DNA of 64,000 nt, taken from assembly GCA_002786025.1 (NCBI GenBank), contig NHNW01000040.1, forward strand, positions 1 to 64,000, in the 5' to 3' direction. Position numbers and translations under genes: made by a program. The stretch is from Zasmidium citrigriseum. Its lineage: Eukaryota; Ascomycota; Dothideomycetes; Mycosphaerellales; Mycosphaerellaceae. The notes under the pieces were generated by a model that saw only the letters and a list, made by a program, of their open reading frames with translations, was not told the origin of the DNA and ran no database searches. Shown piece by piece: positions 42,957 to 52,561 of this stretch (its first letter is position 1; every line of letters starts with the position of its first letter).

Positions 42957-45900
42957 ATGCCGAAGAAAGCGATCGACGCCCGCATCCCGGCCCTCATCCG
43001 CAATGGCATGCAGGAGAAGAAGCGCTCCTTCTTCGTCATCGTCGGTGACCGCCAAAAAGATGTCATCGTCAACCTCTACCACATCCTGCTGAACCTGGAC
43101 ATCAAGCTCAACAAATCCGTACTATGGGCGTACAAGAACAAGCTGCTAGGCTTCACATCACACCGAAAGAAGCGGGAGAAGAAGATCAAGAAGGAGATCA
43201 AGAGAGGCATAAGAGATGCAGACACTGAGGATCCATTCGAGCTGTTCGTCAGCACGCAAAATATCCGATACGTGTACTACAAAGAGACGGAGAAGATTCT
43301 GGGAAACACATTTGGCATGTGCATTCTGCAAGACTTCGAGGCGATAACACCGAATCTGCTGGCGAGGACCATGGAGACAGTTGAGGGTGGTGGACTAGTC
43401 ATCCTGCTACTCAAGGGCATGAATAGCTTGAAGCAGCTGTACACTTTGAGCATGGACATTCACTCCAGATACCGGACAGAGGCCCACGGCGATGTTACCG
43501 CAAGATTCAATGAACGATTCATCCTCAGTCTTGGAAGTTGCGAAAGCTGTCTGGTCATTGACGATGAAATGAACGTTCTGCCTATTTCAGGTGGAAAGAG
43601 CGTTGTTGAGAAGCAACTAGAACAGGATGAAGGAGAGAAGGCAAAGTCAAGAAAAGAGCTGGAGCAGATCAAAGATGACTTGTCAGACACGAAACCAGTT
43701 GGTGACTTGGTCAAGCTCGCAAAGACAGTCGACCAGGCCAAGGCTTTACTTACCTTCGTCGAAGCAATTGCAGAGAAGACACTGGCGAGCACAGTCACTC
43801 TGACGGCTGGACGTGGACGAGGAAAGTCTGCAGCTCTGGGAGTAGCAATCGCAGCAGCCATAGCGCATGGTTACAGCAATATCTTCATCACCTCACCTTC
43901 ACCCGAGAACTTGAAGACGCTCTTCGAGTTTGTGTTCAAGGGCTTCGATGCGCTTGGCTACATGGACCATCAAGACTACACCATCATTCAATCTACCAAT
44001 CCCGACTTCAACAAAGCCATTGTCAGAGTCAATGTTCACAGACAACATCGACAGACAATCCAATACATCCAACCACAAGACTCATACACTCTGGGTCAAG
44101 CTGAACTGCTGGTCATTGACGAGGCAGCAGCGATTCCTCTTCCATTGGTGCGGAAGCTGATGGGTCCGTACCTTGTTTTCATGGCTTCGACTATCAACGG
44201 TTATGAGGGCACGGGACGATCACTATCTCTCAAACTCATACAACAACTGCGAGAGCAGTCGAGAGGAGCCTCCAAACCAAGCAGCGATGAGAAAGTGGCG
44301 GACCGATCAAACTCGAAATCTACCAGCGACTACACTCCTCGATCGGCACGATCACTACGAGAAATCACACTCTCAGAACCTATCCGATATGCACAAGGCG
44401 ACGGCGTGGAGAAATGGCTAAACCGACTACTCTGCCTGGACGCCACCCTACCACAACGATCGAACATCCACGGTACTCCTCACCCGTCACAATGCCAGCT
44501 ACTGCAGGTCAACCGGGATACACTGTTTTCCTTCCATCCCATTAGCGAGAAGTTCTTGCAGCGAATGATGGCTCTATATGTGGCATCTCACTACAAGAAC
44601 ACGCCGAACGACCTCCAGCTCATGTCTGACGCACCAGCACATCAGCTCTTCGTGCTTGTACCTCCAGTCTCCAATGACGCCAAAGAGCTTCCAGAGATTC
44701 TTTGCGTACTACAAGTGGCGCTCGAAGGTCAAATCAGCCGCGAAAGTGTGATCAGCAGTCTTTCGAGAGGTCAGAGAGCCGGTGGTGATCTCATTCCGTG
44801 GCTGGTAAGCCAGCAATTCCAGGACTCTGACTTTGCCGGTCTCAGCGGTGCACGAGTCGTTCGTATTGCTACAAATCCGGACTACGGCAACATGGGATAC
44901 GGATCAAGAGCGATGCAACTTCTGACCGAATTCTACGAGGGCAAGCATATCAACCTGTCCGAGTCTGAAGAACTGACATCGGTGCATGAGGAGGAGATGG
45001 TTCGAGTGACCGATGCTGAGTTGGAACAGAGCAGCCTCCTGGCCGACAACGTCAAGGTGCGAGACATCCGATCTATGCCGCCACTCTTCGCCAGACTATC
45101 GGAACGCAAGCCTGCCAACCTGGACTATCTTGGTGTATCGTACGGTCTTACGCAACCGCTTCACAAATTCTGGCAGCGGGCAAATTTCGTCCCTGTCTAC
45201 TTGCGTCAAACAGCGAACGAGCTCACTGGAGAACACACCTGCGTAATGCTCCGAACGCTGGACTCAGCAGCGAGTGACCCAAGCTGGCTCGGAGCCTACG
45301 CGAAAGACTTCCACCGCCGCTTCTTGAACCTCCTTTCTTACCAGTTCCGCAACTTTGGCGCCGTGCAAGCTCTGGCCATCGACGAAAGCGCCAATAAGGG
45401 CATTGCTCTCCTCGACGAGTCAGATAAGGCCAAGGCGTTGGACAAGCAAGCCCTGGACGACCTCTTCACGCCATTCGACCTCAAGCGTCTGGACTCGTAC
45501 GCAAATAACATGCTTGACTACCACGTCATCCTCGACTTGATGCCAACGATCGCAATGCAGTACTTCACCGGACGGATGAAAGATGCGAATGGAGTCAATC
45601 TCAGCGGCATTCAAAAGGCGCTGATGTGCGCCATTGGCCTGCAGCGCAGAGTGCTAGAAGATCTGGAGAAAGAGCTTGGTCTGCAAACCAGCCAGCTTCT
45701 GGCCATCTTCGTCAAAGTGGCACGCAAGATCAGCGTGCATTTCAGAAACTTGCAGGAGGGCGCCATCTCCAAGACCCTACCCCAGCAGAACGGTGGCTCG
45801 GCACCGGATGATGAGAACGTCGAAGACGAAATCGACGCCGAGAAAGTCCGCAAAGATCTCGCAAACGACCTTGCCGAAGGAGCAGAGGAGTTCGACGAAG

Positions 45901-46169
45901 CCGAGCGGAAGCGGAACCGCGCCATCATCGACTCGCTCCCCTTGGACAATTACGCCATCCAGAACGGCGATGCCGGGTGGGAGGATGCGGAACGCCAAGT
46001 TCGAGAGGCGGAGAAGAAGGGCAAAAAGAGCACGGGTGCAACAATTGCGGTCAAGAGTGGGAAGAGTGAGGATAAGAAGAGGAAAGCGGGCGAGGCATTG
46101 GCTGAGGCACAGAAGGAAGCCGAGAGGTCGAGCGGAAAGAAGTTGAAGAAGTCGAGGGGTGGGAAATAG
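42957..46169 (+). CDS. RNA cytidine acetyltransferase (NAT10/Kre33 family)
   Basis: Makes N4-acetylcytidine in 18S rRNA and in tRNA using acetyl-CoA and ATP; acts in the nucleolus during small-subunit assembly, and on tRNA with a Tan1/THUMPD1-type adaptor. A single exon encodes about 1070 residues, close to the yeast (about 1056) and human (about 1025) proteins. The order is conserved: an N-terminal DUF1726 region, then the Walker A loop AGRGRGKSAA (about 284-293), DEAAAIPLPLV (about 385), the GNAT acetyltransferase region around TNPDYGNMGYGSRA (about 638), a tRNA-binding C-terminal domain and a Lys-rich tail. The ATG at 42957 matches the conserved MPKKAIDARIP start; the in-frame ATG at 42918 is rejected. 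Confidence 0.97.
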   Translation: MPKKAIDARIPALIRNGMQEKKRSFFVIVGDRQKDVIVNLYHILLNLDIKLNKSVLWAYKNKLLGFTSHRKKREKKIKKEIKRGIRDADTEDPFELFVSTQNIRYVYYKETEKILGNTFGMCILQDFEAITPNLLARTMETVEGGGLVILLLKGMNSLKQLYTLSMDIHSRYRTEAHGDVTARFNERFILSLGSCESCLVIDDEMNVLPISGGKSVVEKQLEQDEGEKAKSRKELEQIKDDLSDTKPVGDLVKLAKTVDQAKALLTFVEAIAEKTLASTVTLTAGRGRGKSAALGVAIAAAIAHGYSNIFITSPSPENLKTLFEFVFKGFDALGYMDHQDYTIIQSTNPDFNKAIVRVNVHRQHRQTIQYIQPQDSYTLGQAELLVIDEAAAIPLPLVRKLMGPYLVFMASTINGYEGTGRSLSLKLIQQLREQSRGASKPSSDEKVADRSNSKSTSDYTPRSARSLREITLSEPIRYAQGDGVEKWLNRLLCLDATLPQRSNIHGTPHPSQCQLLQVNRDTLFSFHPISEKFLQRMMALYVASHYKNTPNDLQLMSDAPAHQLFVLVPPVSNDAKELPEILCVLQVALEGQISRESVISSLSRGQRAGGDLIPWLVSQQFQDSDFAGLSGARVVRIATNPDYGNMGYGSRAMQLLTEFYEGKHINLSESEELTSVHEEEMVRVTDAELEQSSLLADNVKVRDIRSMPPLFARLSERKPANLDYLGVSYGLTQPLHKFWQRANFVPVYLRQTANELTGEHTCVMLRTLDSAASDPSWLGAYAKDFHRRFLNLLSYQFRNFGAVQALAIDESANKGIALLDESDKAKALDKQALDDLFTPFDLKRLDSYANNMLDYHVILDLMPTIAMQYFTGRMKDANGVNLSGIQKALMCAIGLQRRVLEDLEKELGLQTSQLLAIFVKVARKISVHFRNLQEGAISKTLPQQNGGSAPDDENVEDEIDAEKVRKDLANDLAEGAEEFDEAERKRNRAIIDSLPLDNYAIQNGDAGWEDAERQVREAEKKGKKSTGATIAVKSGKSEDKKRKAGEALAEAQKEAERSSGKKLKKSRGGK

Positions 46170-46304
46170 AAAGAAAGTTGCTCGGCATCGATATCGATCA
46201 TACCCTGTACAAAAGGATTCACCTACGATCCAAGACTTGCCAACAACAGAGCTAGAACCCACCACCATCTTTGCATCTTCCTCTCCCCAGATCGGCCGCG
46301 CCAT

Positions 46305-46800
46305 CTACAACCCCAACGCCGCCAACAACCCACTCAACAACCCCCATCGACTCCCACCTCTCCCTCGACCCCTCCCTCGTCCACACGCCTTACTTCCCAA
46401 AAGCTCATTCCCACTCCCACGGCCACCCTTAGCACTACTCTGGATATCACACAAACAATTCCCATCATCGCCGTTCTTGGAGAAGCCGTCGGCGGTCTGC
46501 GCCCAGCGGCAGCCCGGTCGACTGCAAGTCTCGCGGAGCGAGGGGATGCCGGCGTAGCAGTAGAGCTAGATGTGGGGTGTGAGGTTAGTGGAGAAGGGAG
46601 ACGAGGGGTAAGGGGTTAGGGAGATGAAGGTTGAAGGGGATAATAGGCGTACGTGTTGACTGTAATCCGCACTGCAGATGTGGCCTTCGCCGATGGAGCC
46701 GGCACTGACTTGGGAGACATTGTGGGGCCGGTGCCGGGGATGGGTTTTGGGCGGCTATTAGGCGCAGGAGGGTGAGAAGGAGTGAGGGCGGTAGGAGCAT
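46305..46800 (-). CDS. Small secreted cysteine-rich protein, possibly GPI-anchored, with apparent frameshift
   Basis: The start at 46800 gives a signal peptide (MLLPPSLLLTLLRLIAA). In another frame, one base away, follow NVSQVSAGSIGEGHICSADYSQH and, after an 87-base intron (46566-46652), LYCYAGIPSLRETC, RPGCRWAQTADGF and GNCLCDIQSS. Six or more cysteines cluster here. The C-terminus is Gly- and Arg-rich then hydrophobic (WGLLSGLLAALGL), as in GPI-anchored proteins. The frames meet at a C-run near 46726, and one missing base would join them. This may be an assembly error or a real break. Small cysteine-rich secreted proteins in fungi often act at the wall or in host contact; the role here is unknown. 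Confidence 0.6.
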
Positions 46801-47157
46801 GTTTGCGATACGGTATGTTTTTGGCGGGCTTCTCAAGGTGGTGGGTGTCTTATGGAGGAAGTATAGGAATATATTCTGTTGAAGATGAGGCTGAACGACA
46901 TGATGGTAGAGACATGAATATCGTTGACGAGTGCGGCGAGTGCGATGTTCTGAAAGTCTAACACTCGACCTTTCCCAGGACATTAAGTTTTAGCGTATAG
47001 TTCTTAAGGTGGAGATGGCATAGATCTCTACGATGCTAATTATATGGCTCCAATTTAGGAGCACGGCATAGAGACTTGGCTTGTACTAATGTAACTAAGA
47101 TTGCTCTTGTCATGCTATTAAGGCTAAATAATCAAAATCGGCCAGGGGAAACTAGAT
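46801..47157. other. Intergenic DNA, partly AT-rich
   Basis: From about 46985 to 47140 the sequence is AT-rich with TAG- and CTA-rich blocks, like a faint RIP relic. No coding motif can be read. Confidence 0.35.
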
Positions 47158-47168
47158 AGAGAGAGAGA

Positions 47169-47213
<45 letters not shown>
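47158..47213 (+). repeat. GA-dinucleotide microsatellite
   Basis: A (GA)n tract of about 56 bases with one or two interrupting G bases. It lies just upstream of the CATGTGAAAA box in the promoter of the 2EXR-like gene at 47451. Such purine tracts can be length-variable. Confidence 0.9.
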
Positions 47214-47214
<1 letters not shown>

Positions 47215-47222
47215 AGGCTTGA

Positions 47223-47250
47223 CATGTGAAAATCAACTAGCGCGCCAAGC
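47223..47250 (+). promoter_or_regulatory. Shared 2EXR promoter block (CATGTGAAAA ... TAGCGCGCCAAGC)
   Basis: CATGTGAAAA at 47223-47232 is followed by TAGCGCGCCAAGC at 47238-47250, in the direction of the gene starting at 47451 (228 bases downstream). The same CATGTGAAAG-type box stands upstream of four array genes in the same orientation relative to each gene. The 13-base TAGCGCGCCAAGC recurs exactly at 52536-52548. The role is inferred. Confidence 0.5.
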
Positions 47251-47450
47251 AATGTGAGTCAGCAAGACGCTCTTCCCTTTGCAGGCCGGACGGAAGGAAG
47301 TCGCCGCACAACAAACAAACTTGAAACTTCGACATTCACCTTTCCACTGGATTGCTTCTAACGGCACCACACATCACCAGAAGCTGACAAGTGAAGTACC
47401 GAAAACGCATACCCTCACAGGAGTCTTGATCTCCGCGAAGGCCAGCAAAA

Positions 47451-48311
47451 ATGCCTGACATCGGCGAACTCACCCTGAGCGGCCTTCTGTATGAGGGCAA
47501 TCTCGAGGAATGGCGTCCAAGAATGCTCGCATGCCTCGGCATCAACGAATGTCGAGTATGGATCCAACCAGACGACCCGGCGAACGAAACATCTTCGAAA
47601 GCTGCTTCTATCATTCGCTCCATGACGAGCCCTGCGATGTTGCGGCGTGTACTAGATGAGCACCGAGACCATTCCGGCAAGCTTCTTGAGAGCTTGCGAA
47701 ACCTGGCCACTCCATTCCGGCTACTTGACCTCCCTGCTGAAATTCGAGACATCATCTACGATATGCTCTTCTTCCCTGGATACCTGAGAATATTCGAACC
47801 CGGAGCGAGGAACTTTCAGAGTTGCAGCCCAGACCCAATTCCCAAGATCATGCACGTCAACTCCCAGATTCGACAAGAAGCGGCCTACATGCTCTACAGT
47901 AGCCGAGAAATGGATATTCTCCTTCACTCGGGCAACCTCTTGCCTGCAAACTACTCCGAATCCCACAGTACCCTCACCCGTTGGTCACAAGCGGTGGTCG
48001 GTGAGTACGTCAAGCACTTGAGGCAGATACTGCTGTGGCTCAGCGACCAATCCATGATTCGAATCGAGTTCGCACATTGTCGGCTGAGACTGTCCTTCCA
48101 TTGCGAGTATCCTTATCCCTGGAGGGTCCAATGGCTCAGCGAAGACGGTTGTCGACTGCTAAAGCAGCATGAAGAGAAGATTGAATCGATTCGAGAGACA
48201 CAGAGTCTGAAAGGCGAGGGAACGATCTTGGCACTTCTTGAGGACTGGCAGCTCTGGTGGCGGCTCGCTCAGGAGATCAAGGGGACAGATGATGAGGAAG
48301 AGGAGACTTGA
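47451..48311 (+). CDS. 2EXR-like (F-box-like) protein, left member of a duplicated pair
   Basis: A single exon of 286 residues. An N-terminal block (LSGLLYEGNLEEWRPRMLACL) and SPAMLRRVLDEHRDHSGKLLESL precede the 2EXR-type core LDLPAEIRDIIYDMLF; then come HVNSQIRQEAAYMLY and a helical end with LLEDWQLWWRL. The gene starting at 50135 repeats this layout block by block, so the two are paralogs. An alpha/beta hydrolase gene lies between them. Function unknown: probably an adaptor or recognition protein, by analogy with F-box-like proteins. Confidence 0.75.
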   Translation: MPDIGELTLSGLLYEGNLEEWRPRMLACLGINECRVWIQPDDPANETSSKAASIIRSMTSPAMLRRVLDEHRDHSGKLLESLRNLATPFRLLDLPAEIRDIIYDMLFFPGYLRIFEPGARNFQSCSPDPIPKIMHVNSQIRQEAAYMLYSSREMDILLHSGNLLPANYSESHSTLTRWSQAVVGEYVKHLRQILLWLSDQSMIRIEFAHCRLRLSFHCEYPYPWRVQWLSEDGCRLLKQHEEKIESIRETQSLKGEGTILALLEDWQLWWRLAQEIKGTDDEEEET

Positions 48312-48864
48312 GCTTCATATTGAGGCTCGATAGCCTTACGATTCATGAAGAAGAGAGCGGTGGTCCAAGCATCCTGAGACAGCAGATCAACACTTCGCTC
48401 AACAAGGATTCAAGTCAGGTCGGTGTCGAGAGCTACTCTGCGATCAATCGGGTCCGAATGTATCCAGCCAAGATTCTTTTGGCTACGAGACCGATACATG
48501 GAAGTGGCATAAACTGCGAATTGTTTCATTCACTTCGCTTTCGGTACGGTCTGCCCCGAACCAATTGGCGCCAACCAAATCTTACCGCTGGGTTTGCCGA
48601 CGCCCGAACTAAACCTTAAGCATCTCCTGACTGTATATCTTGCCTTCGTATAGGTCCTCTTCTGAATAGAGCTTAGGCAACAACACCTTAATACCTTACT
48701 GCTGCCTTTAGGCATTCCGCAAGTCATGTTTCGGCCTTGGCACTTCGCAGCGAATACGAAGAGTCTAAAGCGAGACAACATATATATACTCATGATGGTC
48801 GATTCCACAAGAGCATTGATACTTTCTCAGTTCGAACGTGTGTGCGACCTGACATCTCATCGCA
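48312..48864. other. Intergenic DNA, partly AT-rich
   Basis: No gene seen. The part from about 48600 to 48720 is rich in TTA and CCTTA words, possibly a decayed repeat fragment. Confidence 0.35.
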
Positions 48865-49950
48865 ATGCCCGACAGTCCAGCGATCGCGCCAGAGTGGCTA
48901 GAGGTACGATACTCTCACTTACAACTGCAAAGTGCATTTGACTAACAATGAAGCAGTTCGAACGTCAGAATGGCGGCCGTGCGTCAGTCACCAGCACCGA
49001 CATCCACACATCTCGGGAAGAGCACGAGAAGTTCTTCGAAAGCATGAAGCCACTTCAACCCGCACCACCATCATCCGTGAAAGTCATCGACGAGACTCTG
49101 GAGTCTGGCCTGAGAGTCCGTATCTACACTCCGAAAGAAGCGGCCGAACCTCTCCCGCTAGGCCTCTACATCCACTCCGGCGGTTGGGCCATGGGTTCGA
49201 TCGAAGCCGAAGACTACCAATGCAGACTCATCGCCCACCAAAGCCCGATGATTATTGTCTCCCCAGAGTACCGCCTCGCCCCCGAGAACCCCTTTCCGGC
49301 GGGCTTGGAAGACTGCTGTGCTGCATACAAATACATGCATCGCGAGGCTGGACGATTGGGAGGAGACCATCGCCTCAAATGTATCATGGGTGGTTCTGCA
49401 GGTGGGAATCTGACGCTTTGTGTTGCGTTGAAGTATGCCGTGGATCCTGAGCTGAAGCCTATTGGGCTCATCGCTGCGTGCTTCATCTGTTGTGATCCAG
49501 CGGCGCTACCAGAGAAATACAAATCTCGGGCAGAAAGCTTTCAATACGACAGCACTCCTGTGATTACGTGGGAATCTGTTGTCAAGGCGCGAGGCAAGTC
49601 AATCCACCTTCCCTTCCCATCCCTTTACCTCACTGACCTGCATTCTAGAATGGTACCAAGCACCGCCCGCCGATCCACTCCATTCGCCTCTACTGCATCC
49701 AAACATCAAGCACCTTCCCAAAGTGCATGTCGCGGCTACGACGGCGGATCCGACGTATGGTGAGACGCTGTTCTTTTATGAAGAGTGTAAGAGTCAGGGG
49801 GTGGATGTTGAGCTTTGCGAGTGGTTTGGTCTTCCGCATTTCTTTTGGGTTATTCCGAGTTTGTCGCAGTCGGAGGTTTTTATGGAGAAGTGGTGTGGTG
49901 CTTTGAGGGAGATGGTTGAGGAGGGGACGAAGAGGTTGGAGGCGAAGTGA
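48865..49950 (+). CDS. Alpha/beta hydrolase, HSL-type esterase/lipase
   Basis: About 325 residues in three exons. The oxyanion motif HSGGWAMG (His near residue 86) and the nucleophile GGSAGG (Ser near 160) fit the hormone-sensitive-lipase family. Asp is likely in TTADPTYGET and His in GLPHFFW. Intron 1 (48904-48956) is GT-AG. Intron 2 (49594-49648) begins with GC (CGAG|gcaagt) and only this boundary restores EWYQAPPADPLHSPLLHP. The start (MPDSPAIAPEWLE) is a short first exon. It lies between two paralogous 2EXR-like genes. Substrate unknown. Confidence 0.88.
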
Positions 49951-50134
49951 GCAGAAGTCTGAATCAACTCGCTCCTTCCTGCGTACATTCCCACCATCCG
50001 CGTTCCTTCCTCGAGCAAGATCAGAGCCCAAAATCAACCCTCTCAAGCTCTCATTTCCTGTCACATTCTCTCACATTCGTCTCAAATCACACCATCATCA
50101 CCAAAACCACGAGACCTCTCCGAAACGGTATGCC

Positions 50135-51058
50135 ATGCCAATGCTGTTAACCCACCCTCCGTCACCCGAGTCCACTCTCGGCGACCTTACCGCCAGCGGC
50201 GATCTCTACGAAGGCAACTTCCACGAATGGCGGCCCCGACTGCTATGCTCACTGCGACTGCGCGACCTGTCCAACTTTGCCGACCCGAACTTCTTCATCA
50301 CAAGAATCGGCTCGCGGACTACCAAGCAAGCGGCCGATCAGACCTGCGGCATGATCAGTCCTGCATTGCTGCGGCGCATACCAGATGAGACCAAGGAGCA
50401 TTGCGGCAAGCTCATGAAGGCCCTGATGAGGTTTGCGACACCATTTCGATTGAAGGACTTGCCTGTGGAGGTCAGAGGGAGGATATACAAGTTGCTCACA
50501 CCCACAACCTGGGGTACCACCGGAAAGCTACCAACATGCTTCAAGATCAGCTCTCGAATCCAAGAAGAAGCACTGCCTGTATTCTATGCCAACACAAAGA
50601 TCATTGTCAGGTTGCAAGCAAAGACGTACTACTGGCACTATGACTATGACGACTGGCACGAGGCCAACATGAAGATACACAATCAATTGACGAAGTGGTC
50701 CAAATCCGTGCTGGCGGACAACGCAAAACATTTGAGATCGCTGGACCTCTGGATCAGTGATGGATGTAAGGTGGAGTTCAGATTGCAAAGTGGAACTCTG
50801 GATCTCATTTTCAAAGGAGACTCGCTCAACAGAAGGAATAATTTCCAAGACAGGCTTGACAGGCATGTGGGTGAGATCGAGCGGATCAGCAATATCGTCA
50901 GTCTCACGGGACAGTCGCTCATTCTGGCATTGCTCTGGAATTGGGAGCTCTGGACCGACTTGATGGATGAGCTTGTCATGGAGCTGCCTGCGGAGCAATA
51001 TTACGACAAGAGCGATGATGAAGAGAGGTCTGATGATGAGGCTTGGTCATCAGCATGA
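50135..51058 (+). CDS. 2EXR-like (F-box-like) protein, right member of a duplicated pair
   Basis: A single exon; starting at 50135 it encodes 307 residues. It mirrors the gene at 47451: LTASGDLYEGNFHEWRPRLLCSL, SPALLRRIPDETKEHCGKLMKAL, ATPFRLKDLPVEVRGRIYKLL, a long helical middle, and an end with LLWNWELW and an acidic tail (KSDDEERSDDEA). The frame is open far upstream, but the ATG at 50135 matches where its paralog's conserved N-terminus begins. I could not find the CATGTGAAAG box in its promoter. Function unknown. Confidence 0.75.
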   Translation: MPMLLTHPPSPESTLGDLTASGDLYEGNFHEWRPRLLCSLRLRDLSNFADPNFFITRIGSRTTKQAADQTCGMISPALLRRIPDETKEHCGKLMKALMRFATPFRLKDLPVEVRGRIYKLLTPTTWGTTGKLPTCFKISSRIQEEALPVFYANTKIIVRLQAKTYYWHYDYDDWHEANMKIHNQLTKWSKSVLADNAKHLRSLDLWISDGCKVEFRLQSGTLDLIFKGDSLNRRNNFQDRLDRHVGEIERISNIVSLTGQSLILALLWNWELWTDLMDELVMELPAEQYYDKSDDEERSDDEAWSSA

Positions 51059-51317
51059 AGGATCACTTTAGTAGACTTTGCATGAGACCGTCGATTTGCT
51101 TTGAAGGTGGCATCGATATCGAGACGACAGACTACGTATTCAGCATGTATGGAAGGCAATGTTTTCTGACGGAACGGGAGTAGAGATTCCAAATGCAGAA
51201 TAGAGTCGATTCATTACCATTCGAAGAAGAGAAACTTTGGCGCCGGCTTTTCCTTCTCAAAGCACCTCGCCGTGCCGTCGTAGAGTTAGCACGTCTGCTG
51301 TGATGTGCTGATCAGCC

Positions 51318-52070
51318 TCAGTGGTATGCTACCGGAATAGCAAATGTATGAATCAACTTCAGCAAAGCCGACTCTGGCTCCTGGCGAAAGACCTCCATAT
51401 CCATCGAGCCCAGCATGCATTTCGTCTTAACCACTTGTCCATTGACCACACTGCGAAAATGCTCTCGCAGGAAGTCTACCTGGTATAGGCTCATGCCGAA
51501 TTGATTTTCCACGGTCCACATATCCAAGACCGTATGCATTCGCTCCAAGCCGCCCTGACCGAAGTCGAGCAGCACGACGATATCGCCCCTTAAGTCCAAC
51601 ATGATCTCCATGTCCCAGAGCTGCAACACGATGCGCGGAAGACTCGACACCACCTCTTTCGGGCGGCTTGCAATCCATTGTGCCGCACTGCCCGCCGCAG
51701 CCACGACCCTTGGGCGTTGCACACCTTCGGTAACGACACGCAGCATGAAGGTATTCGAAGCATATGCGAGCTTGAGGGTGTCGTCGCGGAGCTGACGGCA
51801 GACCTGAGTGAGGCCAAACAGACGTCTGAAAGGGCGACGGCGCTGAACCGAATGGCAGTTGTGTTTCTTGTTGTCGTTGTCTTGAATGGTGATGTCCTCG
51901 GCGCTGCCGGTGTTGAAGATGCGGTCGTGGGGGAGGGCGAGGTCGTAGATCTCATTGCGAATCTCAGCGGGGAGTCTGAGGAACGGTTGTTGTTTGTTGT
52001 CGGACTCGCGCTGTTGGCGGCTGGCCTCGAGGCTCTGTGTCAGCGGCGGCGACTTGTTTGGGCGCTCCAT
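51318..52070 (-). CDS. 2EXR-domain protein, array member 1
   Basis: A single coding exon of 250 residues. FLRLPAEIRNEIYDLALP is the 2EXR signature, then FNTGSAEDI, LTQVCRQLRDDTLKLAYASNTFMLRV, WIASRPKEVVSSLPRIVLQLW and a C-terminal LLKLIHTF. The ATG at 52070 stands in CAGATG. A 53-base predicted 5'-UTR intron (52071-52123, donor GTATAC, TTACAG acceptor) ends exactly there. Upstream is a CATGTGAAAG box. This member lacks the C-terminal cysteines seen in its neighbours. Unknown function; protein-protein adaptor suspected. Confidence 0.8.
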   Translation of the reverse strand: MERPNKSPPLTQSLEASRQQRESDNKQQPFLRLPAEIRNEIYDLALPHDRIFNTGSAEDITIQDNDNKKHNCHSVQRRRPFRRLFGLTQVCRQLRDDTLKLAYASNTFMLRVVTEGVQRPRVVAAAGSAAQWIASRPKEVVSSLPRIVLQLWDMEIMLDLRGDIVVLLDFGQGGLERMHTVLDMWTVENQFGMSLYQVDFLREHFRSVVNGQVVKTKCMLGSMDMEVFRQEPESALLKLIHTFAIPVAYH

Positions 52071-52246
52071 CTGTAAGATTCGTGTCAGTTCATGGCGGTG
52101 GAGGATGTGTGCGAGGGGTATACCTTGCACGTGCGCGACCCGAAATTTTGGAGCTTTCGTTGGTGTTGTAAGGTATTTGCAGTGTAAGAAACGGAAGGAA
52201 GCATGACGAAGTTTAAGAAGGAACACGTGCCAAGACACTAGCTCAG

Positions 52247-52256
52247 CTTTCACATG
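52247..52256 (-). promoter_or_regulatory. CATGTGAAAG box of array member 1
   Basis: In the gene's direction CATGTGAAAG is followed by CTGAGCTAGTGTCTTGGC. It is about 186 bases upstream of the ATG. It matches the box upstream of members 2 and 3 exactly. Confidence 0.5.
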
Positions 52257-52436
52257 CGCGCGACTTCTTGCTCATCTCTGGGACAGGACTCCGGAAGTCA
52301 TATTTGAAGCTAATTGGACAACTGTCTAATCGAGCGACGGGGCTGTTTGATCATTCAACCGTCGATACTGTGACGCGGAGTGCGCATATGCAACCATCAA
52401 CTCCAGATGAAGTTGTGACACAAGAACGATGCATAC

Positions 52437-52561
52437 CTTTCGCGAAGTCGGCTGACCGTTGTTTCTTGTTGCGGCGTTTGTGATGTGTGACGATGAAAGG
52501 AAAGACGGAACTTCGCAAAGCTGGAAGGAACTGGATAGCGCGCCAAGCCACTTGTCACATG
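52437..52561 (-). pseudogene. Orphan promoter and leader of a 2EXR-type gene without coding body
   Basis: In the minus direction CATGTGACAAG (box at 52555-52561) is followed by TGGCTTGGCGCGCTA, a pyrimidine-rich leader and a leader-exon end CGCGAAAG|GTATGC with donor at 52436. The leader is about 125 bases, close to that of member 1 (about 133). No CAGATG and no 2EXR coding sequence follow; downstream is short non-coding DNA up to member 1. It looks like the remaining 5' end of a lost paralog, though an unrecognised alternative promoter for member 1 is possible. Confidence 0.45.

Noticed and set aside
47158..47213. CRISPR-like or tandem gene repeat
   Set aside because: It is a simple GA dinucleotide tract; no spacer-repeat structure exists anywhere in the window.
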